Part shown: piece by piece, positions 36,631 to 47,270 of the stretch | How the letters are laid out: every line of letters begins with the position of its first letter | How positions within the stretch are numbered: position 1 is the stretch's first letter | NCBI RefSeq assembly: GCF_003286085.1 | Contig: NW_020825288.1 | Span: 16,244,001 to 16,308,000, forward strand | Source of the DNA: Drosophila persimilis | Lineage: Eukaryota; Arthropoda; Insecta; Diptera; Drosophilidae | Length of the DNA stretch: 64,000 nucleotides | Direction of reading: 5' to 3' | Notes under the pieces: generated by a model | Told to the model about the DNA's origin: nothing | Database searches by the model: none | What the model saw: the letters and a program-made list of their open reading frames with translations, nothing else | Position numbers and translations under genes: made by a program

Positions 36631-39600
36631 ATGTCACCGCCAAAAAACTGTGCCGTCTGCGGCGACAAGGCCCTTGGCTACAATTTCAACGCCGTAACTT
36701 GCGAGAGCTGTAAGGCGTTCTTTCGCCGGAACGCCCTGGCTAAGAAACAGTTTACCTGTCCGTTTAACCAGAATTGTGACATCACAGTGGTAACGAGGCG
36801 TTTCTGCCAAAAGTGCCGCCTGAAAAAATGCCTAGACATTGGCATGAAGAGCGAGAACATCATGTCCGAGGAGGACAAGCTGATCAAGCGCCGTAAAATA
36901 GAGAACAATCGCGCCAAACGCCGCATGATGGAGAATGCCGATGATCCCGATGATAGCAAGGCTCAAGCTGACAGCAGCAGCAATCTGGAGTTGTACTCCG
37001 GATCACAGGACTCGCAGAGCTGCGGATCGGTGGAAAGCGGCGCTAATGGCTGCGTGGCTGGACCAGCAAGCTCATCTGCACACGCTCGATCGCCGAGCGA
37101 AATAAATCCGCTCCTGATGACGGCCGATAAAATCGTCGATCAGATTGTCTCCGACCCGGATCGAGCATCCCAAGCCATTAATAGATTGATGCGCACCCAA
37201 AAGGAGGCCATCTCGGTAATGGAGAAGGTCATTGGCTCACAAAATGATGCCCTCAGACTGGTATCCCATTTGATTGACTATCCAGGTTGGTGGTGGCCTT
37301 GACATACACATATCGTTCATAAGCTAATCCCAGTCGCATATGTTTTCAGGCGATGCCCTCAAGATCATAAGTAAATTTATGAACTCGCCGTTCAACGCTT
37401 TGACAGTATTCACAAAGTTCATGAGCTCCCCAACGGACGGGGTCGAGATTATCTCCAAGATTGTTGACTCGCCGGCAGATGTGGTGGAGTTCATGCAGAA
37501 CCTGATGCATTCACCGGAGGATGCCATCGACATCATGAATAAGTTTATGAACACTCCAGCAGAGGCTCTCCGAATCGTCAATCGCATCTTAAGTGGCGGG
37601 ACGAACTCATCCCAACCGACAGACCGCAAGCCATTGCTGGACAAGGCTAGCGGCGGCGGACAAGAGCCGGAACGGAACGCAAAGCCAGAAAGTGAGCGAG
37701 TGGATACGGTTATACAGTCCATGCTAGAGAGCGGGAGCCCTTCGCCAATCAACACAAGCACCAGCTCGCCCCACGACGTGGCCGTCGACTTGCAGTACCA
37801 TTCGCCCTGTCCCAACCAAATGGGAGATGAGCAGCCCAGCACATCGAGCAGCCATCCACTGCCTTACATAGCCAATTCCCCCGACTTCGACCTGAAAACC
37901 TTCATGCAAACCAATTACAATGACGAGCCAAGTCTGGACAGTGATTTCAGCATCAATTCGATCGAGTCTGTGCTCTCGGAGGTCATTCGGATCGAGTATC
38001 AGGCCTTCAACAGCATTCAGGCAGCATCGCGAATAAAGGAGGAGATGTCCTACATGGGCGGTCAGTCCGCCTACAATGGCTGTAATGCCAACACAAACAA
38101 CAACCAGCAGCAGCATATGCCCCAACAGCCAATTTGCGCTCCCTCGACCATGCACATGGACCGCGAACTTAACGAAGCCGAGCAAATGAAGCTGCGCGAA
38201 CTGCGCTTGGCCAGCGAAGCTCTCTACGATCCGGTGGACGAGGATCTAAGTGCCCTGATGATGGGCGACGATCGCATTAAGGTGACCACCAGCACCAGCA
38301 CCACCACCACCACCACATCAGTCATTTGCTCCACCAAGCACCCTTTCATTCCTTTAGTTATAACGTTTAACAGTGCCCGGCTTATCTAATCGTGCAGTGC
38401 CGGAGCCGATATATTTTTAGCACCTGGCGGAGCCCACAGGCCCGTGAGTCAGTGCGTATCGCTTTGACATGTCACTTCCGAGCCGTTTCTGTGTGCCCAG
38501 CAAAGCGCTCCTCCAAAATGTAAACACAACTTTGAATAATCTCGCCATAAAAGTGAGGTCTCTCTCTCACTCTGGGAGTCTACGACTGTCAGGCAAGACC
38601 CACCCAGACAGTGGTTTTATCAGCATGGGGCAGCGCCAACGATGGCATTATCACCCATTATCAACAGCGGCAGCAGGCGCTCATGAGCCTCCAGCTGACG
38701 ATTGGTCGGCCGTTTATTCAACTGTTTACCGTTGGAGCTTCATCGCAATTAGCACATTTCATTATTGTTAATTAGGGAATACGATACATTTCTACGAAAT
38801 GTGGAGCACGCAGGTGTTTGGCGCTGCGATAAGCATTGCCGCACTATTCGATTGAGTCACTTTTCATAGACAAACCCTAATGTTTTGTGCGATAATAATG
38901 GAGCCACCTGTGCGTTATATTTTATTGTTCAACCCCAGCCTGACGACACACGCCATAATCCGAAGCTATTGCAACTCATCAATCTGACGGCCGTGGCTAT
39001 AAAGCGGCTAATCAAGATGGCCAAGAAGATAACTGCATTCCGTGACATGTGCCAGGAGGACCAGGTGGCCCTTCTTAAAGGGGGCTGTACCGAAATGATG
39101 ATAATGCGTTCGGTGATGATCTACGACGACGATCGCGATTCCTGGAAAGTAAGACATAACACACTTGAAGGCAATACTCGATTTACTACGAATATAAATT
39201 GTTTTTTTTCCAGGTGCCACACACCAAAGAAAATATGGGCACCATACGAACTGACCTTCTCAAGTTCGCCGAAGGAAACATCTACGAGGAGCATCAGAAA
39301 TTCATCACCACCTTTGACGAGAAATGGCGCATGGATGAGAACATCATTTTGATAATGTGTGCCATCGTTCTCTTCACTTCAGCTCGATCCCGAGTGATAC
39401 ACAAAGACGTGATAAGATTGGAACAGGTCTGTCCTTTTTGAGATTTACACATCTGAATTGTGATTAATATTGTCGGATTACTTTTGCAGAATTCCTACTA
39501 TTATCTTCTGCGAAGATATTTGGAGAGTGTTTACTCTGGCTGTGAGGCGAAAAATGCGTTTATCAAGCTAATCCAAAAGATTTCAGACGTGGAGCGTCTG

Positions 39601-39690
39601 AACAAATTCATTATAAATGTCTATTTAAATGTTAACCCATCCCAGGTAGAACCTTTGCTACGTGAAATATTTGATTTGAAAAATCACTAA
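36631..39690 (+). CDS. Hr96: Nuclear receptor Hr96 (DHR96, NR1J)
   Basis: Five exons, 36631-37285, 37350-38281, 38939-39148, 39214-39426 and 39490-39690, encode 736 aa (about 720 in D. melanogaster). The DNA-binding domain has eight zinc-ligand cysteines (7, 10, 24, 27, 43, 49, 59, 62) and the P-box CESCKA typical of this subfamily. Residues 171-296 are nine tandem 14-residue repeats in the hinge. A Ser/Pro/Gln-rich stretch follows, then the ligand-binding domain from about residue 530 to the AF-2 helix PLLREIFDL near the C-terminus. Hr96 is known to bind cholesterol-type ligands and control xenobiotic response and lipid metabolism in the nucleus. The ATG at 36631 is chosen because it directly precedes the zinc fingers; upstream sequence in the same frame has no ATG. 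The last two exons lie in the tandem duplication. Confidence 0.95.
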
Positions 39691-39957
39691 AACGATTCGC
39701 ATCGGGCATTAAATGCCGGTGTCCTGTTATAATGGATGATCAGCGAGCTGTAGTTGTTGTTGTTTTAATCGTAATGTGCGTCGCTCACTGATTTTTGTTT
39801 TATCTATCGCTTATAATGTTAGATTTTAGTCGAATGTGATTGATAGATTTGCAAATACTACATAGATTTTATATTTCTACATCAAAGAGAGCATATTTAG
39901 GATACAAGTGCAAAGCAACACAATTTAAATGTAATGTACACCGTTTAATTAGTTTCA

Positions 39958-39963
39958 AATAAA
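39958..39963 (+). terminator. Hr96 poly(A) signal candidate (copy A)
   Basis: AATAAA lies 268 bases after the Hr96 stop codon, the first consensus signal downstream. The same hexamer is at 46027-46032 in copy B. Confidence 0.5.
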
Positions 39964-40242
39964 CTAAAATCAAATGCAAAACTGAACTCAAAGAACCAAA
40001 AGTGGTCTATTCCTGGTACCTTAATCACGGAGGAAAAATGGTATATTTCATTATTGCGTATTTATATAATAGCCTGAATATGGGAGATTGATGGCGTGCG
40101 ACTCGGTATGGTATATTAACGATACAACATAACTCCATCGATGTATATAGAGACACAGGATAGCCCGCCGACTACGAAGACTCTTCCCGCGAATACCAAT
40201 TGGGAGCAATAGCCACATGCTGAGAGCATCCGATGTAGGAAG

Positions 40243-40545
40243 ATGCCGAAAAGAATTTTTGTCTTCAGTCCCATTATTCTGATGTGTTCGCTTCAAGTGA
40301 TCGATTACGTTGATCGCCTGCTCTTTCAGGCATTTCCGCTTTGCTTGTCACTCGATCGTTTAAAATGTTACCAAATATTGGAGCATTCACACGTTCTTTC
40401 TGAAGGTACAACCACAGCTATCCGCCACGTGCGGCCACCCCGAAAGACGATCCCGAAGAAAGAGCCAGAAGGAGAACCCGAGCATATACTAAGCTCTGTA
40501 CCTTTTAAGATCAATAAAATAACCCTATTTCTTTGTACCGCTTAA
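40243..40545 (+). CDS. Hypothetical small ORF, copy A
   Basis: A 100-codon frame from ATG to TAA. The N-terminus (MPKRIFVFSPIILMCSLQ) could be a short signal peptide or anchor, followed by a basic, proline-rich C-terminal half. An AATAAA lies inside the last codons near 40513. I recognise no family. It is unchanged in the second duplicate copy, but at this divergence that is expected by chance. It may be a small secreted protein of lineage-restricted origin or simply a chance frame downstream of Hr96. Confidence 0.22.
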   Translation: MPKRIFVFSPIILMCSLQVIDYVDRLLFQAFPLCLSLDRLKCYQILEHSHVLSEGTTTAIRHVRPPRKTIPKKEPEGEPEHILSSVPFKINKITLFLCTA

Positions 40546-41190
40546 TCCACGCCTTATTATTGAACCACGAGACTATCTTTCAGCAACCACATCCAGAGAT
40601 CAAATAAATTTCTGTGAACACCTGCGAGTATACCCCGGCCGTAATGCCGCCACTGAGTGTAGATCACTCGAAAAGACAAACACAATGAAAATTAAAACTA
40701 AATGAAAAGAACATTATTTTACGAACTCAAAGTAATGGAACGCACGCGAGGGACAAAAAGCTAAGAGCTTAAATCTAAAAGCTTATTTCAGCTCAGCTCT
40801 CCGCCAAGGCTTTTAAGCTTTTGAAGCCAAACTTACCTAGCGGCAGCTTGCAAGGATTTCCTTTGGAGGTGTGGATAAATAAATAAAAGCTCTCCTAGGT
40901 CAGCACCCATCACAGTTGCAGTTCTCTCGACTGTGCATTTTTACAATAATTGTTACTGAAAAATTAGATGTAACCATTATTTATCCAATATCTGTATTTA
41001 ATGATCATCTATCGATCAAACCATAGTCAATACGCGGCAATAAATACATACATATAATACCAAATAAAATTATAAAAATTCCTTTGATCAAAGTATGGCC
41101 TACGAACAAAGCCGTTGAACTTTGGGCACCCTGTAACTAAAAAAGCTTTTCGGATTTTCGCAAACTTAAACACAAAACGAGGGGGAACGT

Positions 41191-41799
41191 TGTGAGTTGC
41201 TGCGGACACCGCAACTCTACAGTTATACCCGATACTAAGTCAGTATGGCACACGCCGCTAATATTAAGCGACACCACAAAGAGTGCGTGCGAGAGAGACA
41301 GAAAATCAGTCTGAGCGTGACGTCGGGCGCTGCGTAGCCACTGCAAATTGATTTCTTGCTTTTGGTTACAAAAATGATCCGATCTGATCCAGATTCAGCA
41401 ATCTGATAGATATGGTCATTATCTATGATTCTGCGTTTTTAGTTTTCTCGAATCTGCAATATTGTGGATGCAACAGATTTTCGTCCTTTGTGGGGGCGAA
41501 AGTGGGCGGGGCGAAGTTTTTAAATATTTTTGTAGCAGTGACATATCACAGAAGTCTGGATCCGAAACATCGTTGCTCTAGCTCTTATAGTCTTTGAGCA
41601 CTAGGCGCTGAAGGGGACGGACAGACGGACGGACGGACAGACGGACAGACAGACATGGCTCAATCGACTCGGCTATTGATGCTGATCAAGAATATATATA
41701 CTTTATGGGGTCGGAAACGATTCCTTCTGGACGTTACACACATCCACTTTTACCACAAATCAAATATACCCCAATACTTATTTTGAGTATCGGGTATAA
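41191..41799 (+). mobile_element. mini-me/DINE-like element, copy 2 (in duplicate A)
   Basis: It runs from about AACGTTGTGAGTTGCTGCGG to TTTGAGTATCGGGTATAA. It shares with the copy at 30636 the start GCAACTCTACAGTTATACCC, the central boxes and the 3' end, and carries a clear GGACGGACGGACAGAC microsatellite tract (41618-41653) typical of mini-me. No coding capacity. It sits immediately upstream of the GAGA-rich promoter. Confidence 0.8.
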
Positions 41800-41835
41800 C
41801 AAACCGCGAGAGAAATTTTAGACGTTTCTCTGAGC

Positions 41836-41942
41836 TTGAGAGAGAGATACAGGAAGCTAGAGAAGGAGAGAGCCCCAAAAGCTCTCGCCTTGGCAAAGCA
41901 AAAGCGAACAAGTGTGTATAAAAAGGACATTTCGCTCAGTCG
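41836..41942 (+). promoter_or_regulatory. GAGA-rich, TATA-containing promoter (duplicate A)
   Basis: GAGAGAGAGA and GAGAAGGAGAGAG (41838-41870) are followed by TATAAAAA at 41917-41924 and an initiator-like TCAGTC at 41936-41941. The TATA-to-initiator spacing is a little short, so the true start may be some bases further downstream. The sequence after it looks like a 5' leader and reaches a good donor GAAG|GTAGGC at 42357. The transcript it drives is unknown; the Kunitz gene or a spliced leader for a downstream gene are both possible. Confidence 0.5.
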
Positions 41943-42356
41943 TCGACTCCTGTTAATAAAGCGAAACGCAAGTTTTGGCCCTAGCAAAGAAGTGTTTCCA
42001 TTTTCCGCTGCAACAAAGATTATTTTCCAAGAAATTGTGCAACAAATTGAACCATAAGGGAAAACCGAAGAGCCAGTCGCTGGGCTTTTGTGTGTGTGTT
42101 AAAAGCGCGTCAGAAACAGTTGGGCAGTCGAAAAGTTTCCAGCCCCAGCTGCATAGTAGCCGAGAAAAACACACGCGCTAACCGTTAATTAGTTTTCCCC
42201 CTCACCGCTGAATCTTTAATTCGAGGACAGTCCTGGGACCTGCTGCTAATTAAGCCTGGGACTTACCAACAACGCAGTAGCGAAAGAGCGAGGCTGGAGG
42301 ATGCATTAACCAGGTGGCAGCCGCGAGGAGGTGCCACAACTCGTAAATATTTGAAG

Positions 42357-42965
42357 GTAGGCGACTCTGCTCTGTCAGCAAGTCCATACAATTTATGGCA
42401 GATTCTAGCCGTCCCTTCCAGACGCACTAAAATTCACCCTTGGCGGAAGCTTCACCATCTTCCTCCTCTTTTTGCAATTTTAATTTTTTGTGCATTATAT
42501 ACATATGTACATACAAACATACATACTCGTATGTACTTAATTTTTGCCACTCGAAGGCGGCAACGGTTGCCGCACGAAAGTGTCGAGCACTCGAAAGTTT
42601 CTGCTCAGTAGAGTATTTTTAATGATGCACTAAACGATCAACCGAGAAGACCGAGAGGTGTTGATCCATATAGTGCTAGGATTATGTATAGTTCCGGGAA
42701 AAATCAGTTCCAGTTTCTCTGCTCATATCATATGTACATATATGTATGCATGACCGTACTTTGATGGTGACGGCTGAGTGCAGAATACTGGGAGGAAGAA
42801 CATCACCCTGTATTATTTAAGAAAATTACGTGTAAAATGAATCAAGTTTCTGGCTGAAAAAGCGTATTAACTAAGTTACAGATTAGTTCCACTAGTCACA
42901 GACCTTACTTGCTTCATCAGAAATTCTGATTCAGAATCGTTTTGTCTGGATTTTCCTTTGAAACG
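42357..42965. other. Gene-free spacer before the Kunitz gene (duplicate A)
   Basis: Non-coding DNA with ATGTACATAC-type tracts near 42500 and 42733. No clear TATA box or initiator is seen directly upstream of the Kunitz start, so its promoter may be the one at 41917. The corresponding stretch in copy B is 48433-49041. Confidence 0.5.
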
Positions 42966-43259
42966 ATGTCGAACATGAAACTGCTGGCGATCTTGCTTGC
43001 GATTTCCTTTACCCTGTTGGAGGCGATAAGTCCCGATTGCGTTGGCAAGCCCTTTGGCACGGGGGATTGTGACAGGAGGCACGCCGTCTTCTACTACAGC
43101 GATTCAACGGAACGATGTGAAAGGACCGTATTAAATTGCATCGTATTTGGTTCAAATAGATATAAGACTCAGGAATTATGTGAAGCACACTGCAAGACAC
43201 CGCTTCATCTTCATGTATTTGACGCAGGCTTAAATTCAAAAGTTGGAACGATTCTATAA
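42966..43259 (+). CDS. Small secreted Kunitz/BPTI-like protein, copy A
   Basis: A single exon of 97 aa. Residues 1-20 are a signal peptide (core LLAILLAISFTLL), predicted cleavage after LEA. The mature part has six cysteines at 25, 35, 51, 58, 72 and 76. Their spacing (9, 15, 6, 13, 3 intervening residues) approximates the Kunitz pattern, and FYYSD sits where the family has an aromatic pair before Cys3. The residue after the second cysteine, the P1 position of classical inhibitors, is Asp rather than Lys or Arg, and the usual Gly-Gly before Cys4 is missing. It is therefore probably not a trypsin inhibitor; a hemolymph, gland or reproductive-tract protein is possible. An in-frame ATG also exists at 42942; 42966 gives a normal signal peptide. 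Confidence 0.75.
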   Translation: MSNMKLLAILLAISFTLLEAISPDCVGKPFGTGDCDRRHAVFYYSDSTERCERTVLNCIVFGSNRYKTQELCEAHCKTPLHLHVFDAGLNSKVGTIL

Positions 43260-45238
43260 TTCAATTTATATAAGCAATTAGTCGCTGATGATAATGTAAC
43301 CATTGAAATTGGTCTCGCAAAATTGTGTCTAAATACATATTTAATGACTAACTGTAGTTTAGAAATTAAAAATACATACTCGCATGTACATACTTACATA
43401 GGTACGTTTGTATGCATATGTGTAGGTAGTATTTTTAGTATTCTTTTCATTATTGTTTTCTTTTTTTGTGTACTCGTTTTTGTTTCAGGCTCTTCTTGGC
43501 TTGTCACCAGCGTCTTTAGGTCGAGTCGACGGGCACTCATAAATATTTCAACTTGTCAAAGCGCATATGTATGAGTATTTTTATCCACCGTTCTCGTGGC
43601 GTGCAAGTACAAGGGGTATAATGTGTTCAAAGAAATCTATGTAACATACAGAAGAAAGCAATCGATATTGTTTCCCAGAACTCTCAAACTCCCCGATCTG
43701 TGAATCGAGAAAAACCCCTCAAGAACTTTAATACGTTTCATATTATAAGATATATCGGTTACTAAAACCTGCAATCTACTGCCTAATGGGTATCTCATTG
43801 TCGAATCCCTCGACTTAGTCGACTCACTTGCTTTCAGTGTATGCATGGCTATGTGGGCCTTTGAATGTGTGTGAACAGCCGCAACTTGTTAGCGTGTATG
43901 CCACGGCAATACAGCAAGTAGAACCCAAGCTCGAAGACTCGCAGCCATCAGCAGAGAGACTCTCTTGGTCACAACGTTTCCGCTTTGCTTTCTGTGACAC
44001 CCAGGGGCTCCATCAGGCTTTCACCCTCACCCCCCCTGGTCTCTCTTTCTTAGCCCTAGAGCTGTCGCTTTGTTGGTATAATTTTAATTACCACTTGAGC
44101 GACTTATGCGGCGTGGGTCGGTGAATGAATGCGAGTATGAGTGGCTCATGGTATAGTGGATGTGGCCCAGCTGAGGTGCCTACTGGGTGAGTGCATCAAG
44201 TCGGCACAAATACCCACGATGTGAACCATATACTAAGCCCACACACTTTTATATACTATCTACATTGCACGCTCATAAGGACGAATAACAAAACCACGCA
44301 CTGACAATGCGCAATATTCTCCTGAAAACCCGCATTGTTTGGTTCTATTGTATAGGACTTTTGCATTGGGATTTTGTTGGATTCAGGAAACCTCAAAGCA
44401 AAGTCCCAGCCAAGGAAATATTGCGTATGCGCCACATAAGCCGGCCTGTCAGAGGTGTTCCACATTCATGTGTGTATGTATGTATGTATGTGGTAGCTGT
44501 AAAGTATCATAATTGATTATTTGCCGCTTCATTGGCCATCTAAGCCGCATTCAGTTCGGCGATAGTCGAATAGATACCATCCAATCAGCCGCCTCTGAAT
44601 ATCGATTGCAATTCATATAAAGGCAATGACCACAACAAACCGCTTATTGCCCCCGTCCTTGGCCGGTGTGCGGTGGTGGCAAATCCAACTTTTCATAGAC
44701 AACTTTTTGGTCCGCTAGAGAGTATTGTGTGGGAAAGTTTTTCCTTTTTTGTAAATTTTCTTTGCCTGGAAACGATGAAATATGATAGTGGGAGAACCGC
44801 AAAAAGTGCAGCTTTAAATTGCGCTTTTCGTTTCAGCGTATCTTAAAGTTTCTTTAAGCCGGAAGAACCTTATACATACAAACGTAGTTAAAGAAGTTTG
44901 GTTTTTCCATAAACGGTCGTTAAAGTTTTCATTTCATTTCAGTTTGGTAGAATTTCACGAGATTTTCCAGCAAAAGAAACTGAAAGTACCCTAGCGTGAG
45001 AAGTTGTACAAAAACTGAACCTTTTTGGTTCGCTCACATCATTTCCATTTCATTTCGATGATGTACGGAAAATTCAGGAACTTTTTTACAACTACACATC
45101 TTAAATGGTAAAACTTTCAATGAAAATCATAATAGTTATAGCTTGACGACAGCTTTCGAGGTACTTTTTAAACAGCTTCAGTAAGACTATGCATATATGT
45201 ATATATAGGACCTTTTAGAGGGGGAAAAGCAGTTCTAT
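43260..45238. other. Gene-free right part of duplicate A
   Basis: No supported gene. Short frames at 43828-44124 and 44307-44516 lack similarity. The second changes its C-terminus between the copies because of a TATG microsatellite, which argues against coding. The end (44800-45238) repeatedly contains TTCATTTCATTTC-like stretches. The corresponding part of copy B is 49336-51318. Confidence 0.6.
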
Positions 45239-45282
45239 GGCAATACTTGATTTACTACGAATATAAATTGTTTTTTTTCCAG

Positions 45283-45759
45283 GTGCCACACACCAAAGAA
45301 AATATGGGCACCATACGAACTGACCTTCTCAAGTTCGCCGAAGGAAACATCTACGAGGAGCATCAGAAATTCATCACCACCTTTGACGAGAAATGGCGCA
45401 TGGATGAGAACATCATTTTGATAATGTGTGCCATCGTTCTCTTCACTTCAGCTCGATCCCGAGTGATACACAAAGACGTGATAAGATTGGAACAGGTCTG
45501 TCCTTTTTGAGATTTCCACATCTGAATTGTGATTAATATTGTCGGATTACTTTTGCAGAATTCCTACTATTATCTTCTGCGAAGATATTTGGAGAGTGTT
45601 TACTCTGGCTGTGAGGCGAAAAATGCGTTTATCAAGCTAATCCAAAAGATTTCAGACGTGGAGCGTCTGAACAAATTCATTATAAATGTCTATTTAAATG
45701 TTAACCCATCCCAGGTAGAACCTTTGCTACGTGAAATATTTGATTTGAAAAATCACTAA
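45283..45759 (+). pseudogene. Orphan copy of the Hr96 ligand-binding-domain tail (exons 4-5)
   Basis: Exons 45283-45495 and 45559-45759 are identical in sequence to Hr96 exons 4 and 5, with acceptor, donor and stop codon intact. The upstream exons encoding the DNA-binding domain and hinge are not duplicated, so the copy has no start of its own: a 5'-truncated partial duplicate. Because exon 3 of Hr96 (ending 39148) lies just outside the duplicated unit, its donor could in principle join the acceptor at 45283 and produce an identical receptor with a different 3' UTR. Otherwise it is non-functional. A poly(A) signal follows at 46027. Confidence 0.85.
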
Positions 45760-46322
45760 AACGATTCGCATCGGGCATCAAATGCCGGTGTCCTGTTATA
45801 ATGGATGATCAGCGAGCTGTAGTTGTTGTTGTTTTAATCGTAATGTGCGTCGCTCACTGATTTTTGTTTTATCTGTCGCTTATAATGTTAGATTTTAGTC
45901 GAATGTGATTGATAGAGTTGCAAATACTACATAGATTTTATATTTCTACATCAAAGAGAGCATATTTAGGATACAAGTGCAAAGCAACACAATTTAAATG
46001 TAATGTACACCGTTTAATTAGTTTCAAATAAACTAAAATCAAATGCAAAACTGAACTCAAAGAACCAAATGTGGTCTATTCCTGGTACCTTAATCACAAT
46101 AGAATCACGGAGGAAAAATGGTATATTTCATTATTGCGTATTTATATAATAGCCTGAATATGGGAGATTGATGGCGTGCGACTCGGTATGGTATATTAAC
46201 GATACAACATAACTCCATCGATGTATATAGAGACACAGGATAGCCCGCCGACTACGAAGACTCTTCCCGCGAATACCAATTGGGAGCAATAGCCACATGC
46301 TGAGAGCATCCGATGTAGGAAG

Positions 46323-46625
46323 ATGCCGAAAAGAATTTTTGTCTTCAGTCCCATTATTCTGATGTGTTCGCTTCAAGTGATCGATTACGTTGATCGCCTG
46401 CTCTTTCAGGCATTTCCGCTTTGCTTGTCACTCGATCGTTTAAAATGTTACCAAATATTGGAGCATTCACACGTTCTTTCTGAAGGTACAACCACAGCTA
46501 TCCGCCACGTGCGGCCACCCCGAAAGACGATCCCGAAGAAAGAGCCAGAAGGAGAACCCGAGCATATACTAAGCTCTGTACCTTTTAAGATCAATAAAAT
46601 AACCCTATTTCTTTGTACCGCTTAA
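46323..46625 (+). CDS. Hypothetical small ORF, copy B
   Basis: A second copy of the 100-codon frame at 40243, with identical translation. Signal-like N-terminus, basic proline-rich C-terminal half, no recognised family. Coding status is doubtful. Confidence 0.22.
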   Translation: MPKRIFVFSPIILMCSLQVIDYVDRLLFQAFPLCLSLDRLKCYQILEHSHVLSEGTTTAIRHVRPPRKTIPKKEPEGEPEHILSSVPFKINKITLFLCTA

Positions 46626-47270
46626 TCCACGCCTTATTATTGAACCACGAGACTATCTTTCAGCAACCACATCCAGAGATCAAATAAATTTCTGTGAACA
46701 CCTGCGAGTATACCCCGGCCGTAATGCCGCCACTGAGTGTAGATCACTCGAAAAGACAAACACAATGAAAATTAAAACTAAATGAAAAGAACATTATTTT
46801 ACGAACTCAAAGTAATGGAACGCACGCGAGGGACAAAAAGCTAAGAGCTTAAATCTAAAAGCTTATTTCAGCTCAGCTCTCCGCCAAGGCTTTTAAGCTT
46901 TTGAAGCCAAACTTACCTAGCGGCAGCTTGCAAGGATTTCCTTTGGAGGTGTGGATAAATAAATAAAAGCTCTCCTAGGTCAGCACCCATCACAGTTGCA
47001 GTTCTCTCGACTGTGCATTTTTACAATAATTGTTACTGAAAAATTAGATGTAACCATTATTTATCCAATATCTGTATTTAATGATCATCTATCGATCAAA
47101 CCATAGTCAATACGCGGCAATAAATACATACATATAATACCAAATAAAATTATAAAAATTCCTTTGATCAAAGTATGGCCTACGAACAAAGCCGTTGAAC
47201 TTTGGGCACCCTGTAACTAAAAAAGCTTTTCGGATTTTCGCAAACTTAAACACAAAACGAGGGGGAACGT

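Larger units (their letters stand above)
39170..45240. repeat. Tandem duplication, copy A (unit about 6.07 kb)
   Basis: Direct repeat of the segment at 45239-51320. It begins at GGCAATACT in the last but two... intron 3 of Hr96, 44 bases before exon 4, and ends at GTTCTATGG. The trinucleotide GGC occurs at the left edge (39170-39172), the junction (45239-45241) and the right edge (51319-51321), a microhomology signature. It contains Hr96 exons 4-5, a small ORF, a mini-me-like element, a GAGA/TATA promoter and a Kunitz gene. Confidence 0.95.

Noticed and set aside
38282-38389. C-terminal extension of Hr96 by reading on after residue 529 (Thr-rich tail ending at 38389)
   Set aside because: A good donor GTGACC follows codon 529 in phase, and the next exon at 38939 continues into the conserved ligand-binding domain. 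The extension is intron sequence.
44307-44516. A 69-codon frame in duplicate A and its counterpart at 50383 in duplicate B
   Set aside because: A TATG microsatellite length change shifts the frame between the copies and replaces the C-terminus, which argues against coding constraint.
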